Below are positions 1 to 6,476 of a stretch of 37,038 nucleotides of DNA, piece by piece. Source of the DNA: UBA1738 sp964388835 (GTDB lineage: Bacteria; Bacillota; Clostridia; UBA1381); contig CAYMBZ010000011.1 in NCBI GenBank assembly GCA_964388835.1, positions 1 through 37,038 on the forward strand. The letters are read 5' to 3'. How positions within the stretch are numbered: the stretch's first letter is position 1; the number at the start of each line of letters is the position of its first letter. Position numbers and translations under genes: made by a program. The notes beneath the pieces were generated by a model. That model had not been told where the DNA came from and ran no database searches. It saw nothing but the letters and a program-made list of their open reading frames with translations.

Positions 1-540
1 ATTAATAACTTTGTCAATGTGTTTATATAATAATTTCAATTTTTTATATAATGTACTTTGTATATTTTTACCTCATCCCGATCATTACTAATGCCCAAAT
101 TTTCTCCCTTCTCCGCCACTTCTGCCTAAATCACCACTCCAATGCTTCTCCATTTGGGAGAGGCTTCGCCGCAGGCGGTGGCGAGGGTAAAGAAAACGCA
201 CTTGTATGCAGCAGATGATGTCCTCGACTATCCGATTGTGCTGTTTTTTTGTATATTTGTACTTTTGAGCGACCAACAGTGCGAAAAGTCGCAAAGGGAT
301 ACCCTTTGAAACCCGTAGTTTTGCGGCTTCAAGCAAGTCGCAAGTTTCGTCGGCTTTTACAAAGTAAAAGCCGCAAAACTTCGACAACTCGCCTTATATG
401 TGAAAGTTAAGCGAAAAGGTGTGCGGAATTTTTTTCAAAGGGTTTACAAGTCCGAAATAACAAAGAGGTGTAGTAAACGGAATATTTGAGTGCATTGAAA
501 AAATTCAATAGCGCAAGAAGTACAAAGTTTAATTTCAAAA
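1..540. other. Gene-poor, hairpin-rich intergenic stretch
   Basis: I see no convincing gene here. The first 70 bases are AT-rich. From about 70 to 200 the sequence is rich in CCTC/CTCC and GGGAG/GGCGAGGG motifs resembling imperfect inverted repeats. From 281 to 380 hairpins are packed closely: GCGA/TCGC, CAAAGGG/CCCTTTG (292-298/302-308), and CGGCTTTTAC/GTAAAAGCCG (351-360/364-373). A 99-codon minus-strand open frame spans 88-387, but it lacks an obvious RBS and its codons are shared with the hairpin arms, so I do not call it a gene. A dispersed repeat or structured RNA is possible. Confidence 0.4.
317..380. repeat. Nested, mutually exclusive inverted repeats
   Basis: AGTTTTGCGGCTT at 317-329 is the exact reverse complement of AAGCCGCAAAACT at 368-380. 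The right arm shares bases 368-373 with a perfect 10-bp hairpin at 351-373. The two pairings therefore compete, as in switch-like RNAs. No T-tract follows, so neither is an evident intrinsic terminator. Confidence 0.5.
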
Positions 541-544
541 AATA

Positions 545-573
545 TTGCAAAGCCGTTTTCTTTGTGTTATAAT
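545..573 (+). promoter_or_regulatory. SigA-type promoter for the MBL-fold hydrolase
   Basis: A TTGCAA -35 box (545-550) and a perfect TATAAT -10 box (568-573) are separated by 17 bases. They lie about 30 bases upstream of the start codon at 604, and AAAGGAG provides the RBS just before it. Confidence 0.75.
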
Positions 574-603
574 TAAAAAAATATAACCCAAAGGAGAATT
601 ATT

Positions 604-1440
604 ATGAAAATAAAATACCTCGGAACAGCGGCGGCTGAGGGAATTCCTGCAATGTTCTGCCACTGCGATGTTTGTGAACAAGCACGCAAAAACAAAGGCA
701 AAGACTTCCGTACACGTTCTCAAACAATAATAGATGACGAGCTTTTAATTGACTTTTCGGCGGACACTTACCATCACGTCTTGACACAAGGTCTGGAGCT
801 TCATAAAATTAAGCATTGCTTAATAACACATTCGCACAGTGACCACATTATCGAATCGGAATTTGAATTTAAAGCTATCGGATATGCCGTTCCTAAAAAA
901 AGCGGTGTCGAACCGCTTCACGTATACGGTTCGGAAGCGGTGAGAAAAAAGCTTTCTAAAATACTCTTCGCAACGCCCGCCGGTGACATTGTAAAATTCC
1001 ACGCTCTTATGCCTTTTACCGAATATGACATCGGTGGATATAAGGTTGTACCGTTAAAAGCGCGCCATGATGTTTACAGCGGGCCGTATATCTATATAAT
1101 TTCCAAAGACGGAAAAAATCTGCTTTACGCAAACGATACCGGGTGCTTGCCGAACGAAACACGGCGCTACCTCGAAAACTGCGGCATAAAGTTTGACTAC
1201 GCTTCTCTTGATTGCACCGCCGGAATAGGCCCGATAGATTACGATTCTCATATGAATTTTGAGCAGGATGTTGAATTAAAAAAATGGTTAATCGAAATCG
1301 GCTGTGCTGATGAAAACACTGTTTTTTGCATAAATCATTTTTCACACAACGGCGGTCATGTTCTGCATGACGAGCTAAGCCGAGGTGCCGCAAAGGAAGA
1401 CTTCCTCACGAGCTATGACGGTTTTGAATACACATTTTAA
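604..1440 (+). CDS. PhnP-like MBL-fold metal-dependent hydrolase
   Basis: This 278-residue cytoplasmic protein has a metallo-beta-lactamase fold. The metal-binding signature THSHSDH is at about residues 75-81, giving HxHxDH ligands for a two-metal site. The N-terminal CHCDVC cluster (residues 19-24) resembles the extra zinc-binding cysteines of PhnP-type phosphodiesterases and their relatives. A later HD pair (RHDVYSG) and an FCINHFSHNGG segment fit the remaining metal ligands. PhnP hydrolyses cyclic ribose phosphates in phosphonate breakdown, but no phn genes are nearby, so the substrate is unknown. ATG 604 has AAAGGAG eight bases upstream. The gene is monocistronic, with its own promoter and a strong hairpin downstream. 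The fold is certain; the exact substrate is not. Confidence 0.85.
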   Translation: MKIKYLGTAAAEGIPAMFCHCDVCEQARKNKGKDFRTRSQTIIDDELLIDFSADTYHHVLTQGLELHKIKHCLITHSHSDHIIESEFEFKAIGYAVPKKSGVEPLHVYGSEAVRKKLSKILFATPAGDIVKFHALMPFTEYDIGGYKVVPLKARHDVYSGPYIYIISKDGKNLLYANDTGCLPNETRRYLENCGIKFDYASLDCTAGIGPIDYDSHMNFEQDVELKKWLIEIGCADENTVFCINHFSHNGGHVLHDELSRGAAKEDFLTSYDGFEYTF

Positions 1441-1453
1441 AAGCAAATTAAAT

Positions 1454-1530
1454 AGGTGCGGTTTCCACCTTGCCCGATGAAATCCGAAATTTAGGATTTC
1501 TCGGGCTCGGCACAACAAAACCGCACCTTT
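1454..1530. terminator. Long nested hairpin, probable bidirectional terminator
   Basis: The outer arms AGGTGCGGTTT (1454-1464) and AAACCGCACCT (1518-1528) are perfectly complementary. Inside them, GCCCGA/TCGGGC and GAAATCC/GGATTTC stack into a second helix (1472-1506). A T-rich tail follows on the plus strand. It sits between the convergent hydrolase gene (ending 1440) and the small lipoprotein gene (ending 1530). Confidence 0.75.
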
Positions 1531-1685
1531 TATTTATTCTCTGTTTCCATCTTTGTTTCAATCTGCTCCGCCGCTCCGTTATTATCCTTTGCGGAATCGG
1601 CACTCTGTCCGCAAGCTGTAAGCGCAAATATTCCGAGCACTGCCGAAAGGGTCAACGCAAAAAATCTTACAAAAGCTTTTTTCAT
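1530..1685 (-). CDS. Small lipoprotein, 51 aa
   Basis: Read on the minus strand, this short frame encodes MKKAFVRFFALTLSAVLGIF followed by ALTAC and a polar, acidic tail ending at TAA. That is a textbook lipoprotein signal peptide: KK start, hydrophobic core, lipobox LTAC. The mature part is only about 27 residues and rich in D, N, E, Q and K. The ATG at 1685 has an excellent RBS, TAGGAGGT, eight bases upstream. The gene lies 91 bases downstream of the amino-acid ABC ATPase gene on the same strand, and possible promoter boxes (TTAAAC and TATTAT) lie in that gap. It may be a membrane-tethered accessory peptide, a remnant of a binding protein, or a precursor of a signal-peptide-derived pheromone. 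No function can be assigned from sequence. Confidence 0.7.
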   Translation of the reverse strand: MKKAFVRFFALTLSAVLGIFALTACGQSADSAKDNNGAAEQIETKMETENK

Positions 1686-1776
1686 AATTTTTACCTCCTA
1701 TTTTCGAAAAACACATTCCCGATACATAATATATGCCGAAATAAGCTGTTTAATTCCGATTATATGAGGTATTTAT

Positions 1777-2508
1777 TTAAAGAACCTTACTCAAAAATTC
1801 TTTCGTTCTTTCATTCTTCGGATTTGTGAAAATTTCGTCCGGTGTTCCCTGTTCCGTTATTTTTCCGTCATCCATAAACAAAATCCTGTTTGCCACCTCA
1901 CGTGCAAATCCCATTTCATGAGTTACGCACACCATGGTCATTCCGTCCTCCGCAAGATTTTTCATAACATCCAAAACCTCACCGACCATTTCCGGGTCAA
2001 GCGCTGATGTAGGCTCATCAAACAGCATTACATCAGGCTTCATGCAGAGTGCTCTGACAATGGCAATTCTCTGCTTCTGACCTCCGGACAGCTGTGACGG
2101 ATATGCATCCTTTCTGTCGGCAAGTCCCACCATTTCCAACAAGCGCAGGGCTTCCTTTTCCGCTTCCTCTTTGGTCATTTTTTTCAGCTTAACCGGCGCA
2201 AGTGTGATATTCTGCATAACGGTAAGGTGCGGAAATAGGTTAAAATGCTGAAAAACCATACCTATCTTCTGCCTTACCTCATTTAAATTAACCTTAGGGT
2301 CGGTAAGCTCTCTGCCCTCAAAAAACACTTTTCCGTCCGTTGGCTGTTCCATGAGATTTAAGCATCTCAAAAATGTGCTCTTTCCGGAGCCGGACGGGCC
2401 GATAATAACAACGCGCTCGCCTTTTTCGATAACCTCGTCTATTCCCTTTAAAACATGAATTTCGTTATTGTCACCGAAATATTTCTGAATATTCTCAACT
2501 CTTATCAC
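1777..2508 (-). CDS. Polar amino-acid ABC transporter, ATP-binding protein (GlnQ-type)
   Basis: This 243-residue protein is the cytoplasmic ATPase of a polar amino-acid importer. It has Walker A (GPSGSGKST, about residue 37), a Q-loop (VFQHFNLFPH), the ABC signature LSGGQKQR (about 139), Walker B (VMLFDEP) and an H-loop histidine (VCVTHEMGF). Length and motifs match GlnQ/ArtP family members closely. Translation most likely begins at GTG 2508, preceded by AAAGGAGG ten bases upstream, and the start overlaps the permease stop by 14 bases, indicating coupled translation. It is the third gene of the operon after the binding protein and permease. Glutamine, cystine, arginine or other polar amino acids are possible substrates. 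Confidence 0.93.
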   Translation of the reverse strand: MIRVENIQKYFGDNNEIHVLKGIDEVIEKGERVVIIGPSGSGKSTFLRCLNLMEQPTDGKVFFEGRELTDPKVNLNEVRQKIGMVFQHFNLFPHLTVMQNITLAPVKLKKMTKEEAEKEALRLLEMVGLADRKDAYPSQLSGGQKQRIAIVRALCMKPDVMLFDEPTSALDPEMVGEVLDVMKNLAEDGMTMVCVTHEMGFAREVANRILFMDDGKITEQGTPDEIFTNPKNERTKEFLSKVL

Positions 2509-3193
2509 TCTTACGCAGCCTCCTTTCCATAACCGACAGAAGCTTTGTAAGAAGCATTACGATTGCCAAATAAACAATCGCCGTCAGCAAAATCGGGTTA
2601 ATAGAATCGTATGTTGTGTTTTTAATTTGATTTGCCGCCTTTGTAAGGTCGGTAACAGCCACATAGCCCGCAACCGAGGTTTCTTTTAAAAGTGCAATCA
2701 TTTCATTTCCTATAGCCGGCAAAACGTTCTTGAATGCCTGCGGCAAAATTATTTCTTTCATTGTTTGAATTTTGGACAAGCCCAAAGAGCGTCCCGCTTC
2801 CATTTGCCCCGCATCGATGGCGACAATTCCCGAACGGATAATCTCCGCCACGTATGCGCCCGAGTTTATACCGAAAGTTATCGTTGCAACCCACGTTCCA
2901 TCCTTCGCCCAAACAAATATGATGAAGAACGAAATCAACAGCTGAACCACAACCGGTGTTCCGCGGATAACGGTCAGATATATGTTGCACAAAACATCCA
3001 ATACCTTAAGCTTCTTATTGCCTGATGCAAATACCTTTATTATTGCTATAACCGTACCTATCGCAACACCTATCAGCAATGCACCTACGGTAATAAGCAA
3101 AGTTTTCTCCAATCCGCTTATAAGTGTTTTGTATCTGTCCGCAACAATGAAGGTTTGATACAGCTTATCCAGCCAATTATTAAACCATTCCAT
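2495..3193 (-). CDS. Polar amino-acid ABC transporter, permease
   Basis: This is a HisM/GlnP-type membrane subunit of 232 residues, with several hydrophobic segments. The cytoplasmic coupling loop reads EAGRSLGLSKIQTMKEIILP, matching the family EAA motif, and 'VIRGTPVVVQL' is the usual N-terminal family motif. I choose ATG 3193 (MEWFNNW) because AGGAAGGA lies just upstream; a longer frame extends to 3232 but would run into the hairpin at 3215-3248. The gene follows the binding-protein gene and overlaps the ATPase gene. Probably forms a homodimeric channel. Confidence 0.92.
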   Translation of the reverse strand: MEWFNNWLDKLYQTFIVADRYKTLISGLEKTLLITVGALLIGVAIGTVIAIIKVFASGNKKLKVLDVLCNIYLTVIRGTPVVVQLLISFFIIFVWAKDGTWVATITFGINSGAYVAEIIRSGIVAIDAGQMEAGRSLGLSKIQTMKEIILPQAFKNVLPAIGNEMIALLKETSVAGYVAVTDLTKAANQIKNTTYDSINPILLTAIVYLAIVMLLTKLLSVMERRLRKSDKS

Positions 3194-3214
3194 AATTAAT
3201 TCCTTCCTGTAAAT

Positions 3215-3248
3215 AAAAAGCGATACAGACACCGCTGTATCGCTTTTT
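3215..3248 (-). terminator. Intercistronic hairpin between binding-protein and permease genes
   Basis: A perfect 14-bp stem, AAAAAGCGATACAG (3215-3228) with CTGTATCGCTTTTT (3235-3248), closes a 6-base loop. It has T-runs in both directions. Its position right after the binding-protein stop suggests partial termination or 3'-end protection, giving more binding protein than membrane subunits. Confidence 0.75.
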
Positions 3249-3258
3249 AGTCTCGTAA

Positions 3259-4035
3259 TTATTCAGCGTCAACCGTCAAATCGTATTTTTCAAAAATCTT
3301 AGCCAAGGTTCCGTCCTCTTTGAGTGCATCAAGAGCTTCGTTAACCTTTTGAGTTAGCTCATCATTTCCCTTTTTCATAGCGATTGCATATGTTTCCTCT
3401 GTCAAAGCTTCGTCAAGAACAACCGTCTTTCCGTTCTGCTCAGCCGAAAGTGCCTTTGCAACAGCGTTATCGATAACTACTGCATCAACCTTGCCTGTTG
3501 TAAGTGCTGTTACAGCCTCAGGACCTGTCTTGAAAGATTGAACGTTATAGCTGTTATCGAGCAGATACTGCTCACCCGTTGTACCCTCCTGGCAGGAAAC
3601 TGTTTTTCCCTCAAGATCGGAAACTGTCTTAATATCGCTGTCTGCTGTAACGATAATTGACTGAGAAGCCTTGAAATACGGATTTGAGAAATTCATATTC
3701 TGTTTTCTCTCTTCATCAGCGGTAATTCCTGCAACAGCCATATCGTACTTACCTGTCTGAGCACCTGTCAAAGCGGCGTCAAAATCGATATTTGTGATTT
3801 CAAGCTCACATCCGATATAGTCGGCAACGGCCTTCGCCATGTCGATATCGGCACCGACAACCTCTTCACCTTCAAGGTATTCAAAAGGCTTGAACTCCGC
3901 ATTAGTTGCCATTGTAAGGGTAGTAGCCTTTTCATCAATACACGTGCCGTTATCGGTTCCGCAACCTACTGTTGAAGCAACTGCTAAAGCAGATACCATT
4001 GCAAGTGCCGCAATTTTTAATACGTTCTTTTTCAT
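3259..4035 (-). CDS. Polar amino-acid ABC transporter, substrate-binding lipoprotein
   Basis: This 258-residue lipoprotein belongs to the bacterial solute-binding family 3. It has a KK-type signal peptide and a lipobox ending VGC at about residue 25. Family signatures include 'MATNAEFKPFEY', 'GADIDMAKAVAD', 'FDAALTGAQTGKYDMAVAGI', 'FSNPYF' and 'TTGKVDAVVID'. ATG 4035 is chosen because GGGAGGAA lies just before it and because it gives a proper signal peptide; an upstream in-frame start at 4104 would fall inside the promoter. It is the first gene of a three-gene importer operon. The residues seen do not let me pick one amino acid. Confidence 0.92.
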   Translation of the reverse strand: MKKNVLKIAALAMVSALAVASTVGCGTDNGTCIDEKATTLTMATNAEFKPFEYLEGEEVVGADIDMAKAVADYIGCELEITNIDFDAALTGAQTGKYDMAVAGITADEERKQNMNFSNPYFKASQSIIVTADSDIKTVSDLEGKTVSCQEGTTGEQYLLDNSYNVQSFKTGPEAVTALTTGKVDAVVIDNAVAKALSAEQNGKTVVLDEALTEETYAIAMKKGNDELTQKVNEALDALKEDGTLAKIFEKYDLTVDAE

Positions 4036-4075
4036 TGTAAATTCCTCCCAATACATTTTTGTAAATAACAGTAAC

Positions 4076-4104
4076 ATTATATCAAACAAGTTATAAATAT
4101 GCAA
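4076..4104 (-). promoter_or_regulatory. Promoter of the amino-acid ABC transporter operon
   Basis: On the minus strand TTGCAT (4104-4099) and TATAAT (4081-4076) are separated by 17 bases, about 40 bases upstream of the binding-protein start. No riboswitch or T-box leader fits in the short 5' region. Confidence 0.75.
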
Positions 4105-4163
4105 GCTTTTTTAGTAAAAAAGTAGTTGTTTTTCGGAAAATATGCATATTTATGCAAAATATT

Positions 4164-5507
4164 TTACTTTCCGACGCAAAAACTGTGAAATATTTCGGCA
4201 ACTACCGCTTCCGATACGGTGTCTCCGGTGATTTCCCCCAAACGGTCAATGGCTTCATATATATCAAGCGCCGCCATATCCTGGGGAAGTCCTCCCGTTA
4301 TCGCATAACATGCACGCTCAATACACTCCAAAGCTTTACCCAAAGCCGAAAAATGGCGCATATTGGTAATTACAAAACCATTTTCCGTCTCAATTTCGCC
4401 CAAACGATACATTTCCTTTATTTTTGCGCAAAGCCCTTCCACTCCCGCTCCGGTTTTTGCGGAAATTTCCACCGCTCCATCGATTTTTGCGTGTCCGATG
4501 TCCGATTTATTCGCGGCTATAATGCGCTTTTTATCCTTTGTAAGCTCCAGAAGCGCTTTATCCTCGCTGTCAATTTTTCTGCTCGTATCCAGCATAAGTA
4601 TTACCAAATCCGCCTCTTCAATGGCTCTGCGTGAGCGCTCCACACCTATTTTTTCCACATCATCCGTCGTTTCGCGTATTCCGGCGGTGTCCAAAAGTTT
4701 AAGCGGAACGCCGTTGAAATTCACAAATTCTTCTATTACATCACGCGTTGTTCCGGCAATATCGGTAACAATCGCTCTTTCCGCTCTTGCAAGATAATTC
4801 AAAAGCGATGACTTCCCCACATTCGGTTTGCCGACAATTGCGGTTTTAATCCCGTCTTTTATCACACGTCCGCTGTCCGCGGTATCCATAAGCCTCTTTA
4901 CTATGCTTATATTTTTCGAAAGAATTTCCGCAATATCGCTGTCTGTATAATCTTCCAAATCCTCATCCGGATAATCAATCGCCACCTGCATGCCCGCCGC
5001 CAGGCTCACCAAATCCGCACGCACCGAATTTATTTCCTTTGACAATCCGCCCTCCGCCTGGGAGAGTGCGTTTTTCTGCTCCGCGGCGGTTTTTGAGTTG
5101 ATGATATCTATAACTCCCTCCGCCTGAGCAAGGTCAATTCTTCCGTTTAAAAAAGCGCGCTTTGTAAATTCACCCGGCTCAGCCGGTTCTGCTCCCGCAT
5201 TTATTAAAGCCGTTAAAACCTGTGCGGATGCGGTTATCCCGCCATGAGTGCTGATTTCCGCAACATCTTCTCTTGTATAGGTTTTCGGCGCGCGCATTAC
5301 GGTAACCAAAACCTCGTCTATCACATTTCCGTTTTTGTCCGTAATATGCCCGTAATGCACCGTATGCGATTTAGCGCATGCAAGCGGCTCTTTGCCGCGG
5401 AAAATTTTATCCGCAATCTCAAATGTATCGGGTCCCGATACCCTTATCACGGCTATGCCTCCCACACCGAAAGGCGTGGAAACCGCCGCTATGGTTTTCT
5501 CACGCAT
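4164..5507 (-). CDS. mnmE: tRNA uridine-5-carboxymethylaminomethyl modification GTPase MnmE
   Basis: MnmE acts with MnmG to modify the wobble uridine of certain tRNAs. This 447-residue protein has the N-terminal folate-binding domain (starting 'TIAAVSTPFGVGGIAVIRVSG'), the helical domain, and an inserted G domain with G1 GKPNVGKSS (about 222), G2 TDIAGTTRD, G3 DTAG and G4 NKSD. The C-terminus is the diagnostic FCVGK containing the conserved catalytic cysteine. Its length is typical. ATG 5507 overlaps the nrdR TAA by one base (TAATG), so translation is probably coupled. No mnmG gene is in the window, unlike many Firmicutes where the two are neighbours. No clear terminator follows it. Confidence 0.97.
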   Translation of the reverse strand: MREKTIAAVSTPFGVGGIAVIRVSGPDTFEIADKIFRGKEPLACAKSHTVHYGHITDKNGNVIDEVLVTVMRAPKTYTREDVAEISTHGGITASAQVLTALINAGAEPAEPGEFTKRAFLNGRIDLAQAEGVIDIINSKTAAEQKNALSQAEGGLSKEINSVRADLVSLAAGMQVAIDYPDEDLEDYTDSDIAEILSKNISIVKRLMDTADSGRVIKDGIKTAIVGKPNVGKSSLLNYLARAERAIVTDIAGTTRDVIEEFVNFNGVPLKLLDTAGIRETTDDVEKIGVERSRRAIEEADLVILMLDTSRKIDSEDKALLELTKDKKRIIAANKSDIGHAKIDGAVEISAKTGAGVEGLCAKIKEMYRLGEIETENGFVITNMRHFSALGKALECIERACYAITGGLPQDMAALDIYEAIDRLGEITGDTVSEAVVAEIFHSFCVGK

Positions 5508-5962
5508 TATTTTTCCTCCAAAAGTTCCTGAAGCGCCGTCATAAATGAATATATATCCGAAAAATGCTTATGTACCGACGCAAAACGTACATATGCAACC
5601 TCGTCCAGTTCCTTTAAGTGGTTCATAACTTTCTCCCCGATTTCGGTTGAAGTAATTTCCCTCGTCATAAGCTGATACAGCTCACTTTCGATTTCATCGG
5701 CTATCTTTTCCATTTCCGCATATGTTATCGGACGCTTTTCGCACGCCCTTATAAGACCACGTATAACCTTTTCCCTATCATAAGGCTGACGAGAATTATC
5801 CTGTTTTACAACAATCAAAGAAATTGTTTCAAGCTTTTCATATGTAGTGAACCTTTTCTGGCACTTTAAGCACTCTCTTCTGCGCCTTATGGAACTTCCG
5901 TCCTCGGTCGGGCGAGAGTCGATAACCTTGCTCTCCGCAAAACCGCAATATGGACATTTCAT
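5507..5962 (-). CDS. nrdR: Transcriptional repressor NrdR
   Basis: NrdR represses ribonucleotide reductase operons in response to the ATP/dATP balance. The 151-residue protein has an N-terminal zinc ribbon with CPYC (residues 3-6) and CLKC (31-34), a basic stretch SIRRRREC, and an ATP-cone domain from about residue 49 ('IVVKQDNSRQPYDREK'). I choose ATG 5962 because the protein then begins MKCPYCG like all family members and is preceded by GGAGGATAAC; a longer frame to 6022 adds an unrelated leader. No reductase gene or clear NrdR box is in this window, so its targets lie elsewhere. It is first in an operon with mnmE. Confidence 0.96.
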   Translation of the reverse strand: MKCPYCGFAESKVIDSRPTEDGSSIRRRRECLKCQKRFTTYEKLETISLIVVKQDNSRQPYDREKVIRGLIRACEKRPITYAEMEKIADEIESELYQLMTREITSTEIGEKVMNHLKELDEVAYVRFASVHKHFSDIYSFMTALQELLEEK

Positions 5963-6057
5963 AATGTTATCCTCCGTTTCCTGTTTCCGAAACTCGCCGC
6001 AAGCAAAACGCTTACTTTTCAAAGCATTTTTTCGCGGTGATGCAACAATTATCTGTA

Positions 6058-6086
6058 ATTATACCGCAAAAATTTGAATTTTGCAA
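6058..6086 (-). promoter_or_regulatory. Promoter of nrdR-mnmE
   Basis: On the minus strand TTGCAA (6086-6081) and TATAAT (6063-6058) are spaced by 17 bases, leaving a 5' leader of roughly 90 bases before the nrdR ATG at 5962. Confidence 0.75.
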
Positions 6087-6125
6087 GCTACTTGAAAAAA
6101 AAACATATTTATTCTCTTATTAAAG

Positions 6126-6362
6126 CTATTGTTCCCGTTCCGTTTTTACTGTAACAAATTCACTCCCGATTGCAATAACGCTCTTCCACGAAACACTGAT
6201 ACTTCGCCGTTTAACGCAAAATCCCCGCCTGACAGCTTTAGGAATCGTCAACGATTTAATTTTACCCGTTTCAAAATCTATATCCATATCACGTATATAG
6301 CCGATGACTTCAGCTGTGTCAACGTCTATCACTTTTTTCTGTCTCAAATCAAATCTGCGCAT
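6126..6362 (-). CDS. YlmC/YmxH-type PRC-barrel protein
   Basis: This 78-residue protein is a single PRC-barrel beta domain like the YlmC/YmxH family of spore-forming Firmicutes. The opening 'MRRFDLRQKKVIDV' and the phrase 'GYIRDMDIDFETGKIKSL' are typical, as is a C-terminal strand 'WKSVIAIGSEFVTVK'. The biochemical role of the family is not established; members are often grouped with sporulation genes. ATG 6362 is preceded by AAAGGAGG with good spacing. It is divergent from the beta-propeller gene at 6477 and appears to be a single-gene unit. Confidence 0.85.
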   Translation of the reverse strand: MRRFDLRQKKVIDVDTAEVIGYIRDMDIDFETGKIKSLTIPKAVRRGFCVKRRSISVSWKSVIAIGSEFVTVKTEREQ

Positions 6363-6409
6363 TTTTTGCCTCCTTTTTTTGTATTCTATGCTACAAATTC
6401 ATCGATTAT

Positions 6410-6438
6410 TTGCATTTTCACGCAATATGTGTTATATT
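6410..6438 (+). promoter_or_regulatory. Promoter of the beta-propeller/SLH gene
   Basis: TTGCAT (6410-6415) and TATATT (6433-6438) are separated by 17 bases, about 40 bases before the ATG at 6477. This fixes the start well downstream of the longest open frame. Confidence 0.7.
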
Positions 6439-6476
6439 GTTTGTGTAATTATTATTTTACGAAAGGCTACTATTTT

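Noticed and set aside
1..40. Direct repeat between the window ends (TTTGTCAATG...TGTGTT)
   Set aside because: The match to about 36,994-37,010 is short and interrupted; not enough to claim a duplicated target or element ends.
88..387. 99-codon open frame on the minus strand
   Set aside because: No clear RBS, and its codons coincide with several perfect inverted repeats, so structure rather than coding explains the sequence. I keep it only as part of a possible repeat or RNA.
1470..1829. 119-codon plus-strand open frame
   Set aside because: It crosses the terminator, is antisense to the small lipoprotein and the ABC ATPase end, and has no RBS.
4105..4163. Terminator after mnmE
   Set aside because: Only AT-rich short repeats (such as TGCATA/TATGCA) are present; no GC-rich stem with a T-run.
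6129..6476. N-terminal extension of the beta-propeller protein
   Set aside because: The upstream in-frame codons overlap the divergent PRC-barrel gene and the promoter at 6410-6438; ATG 6477 has an RBS.
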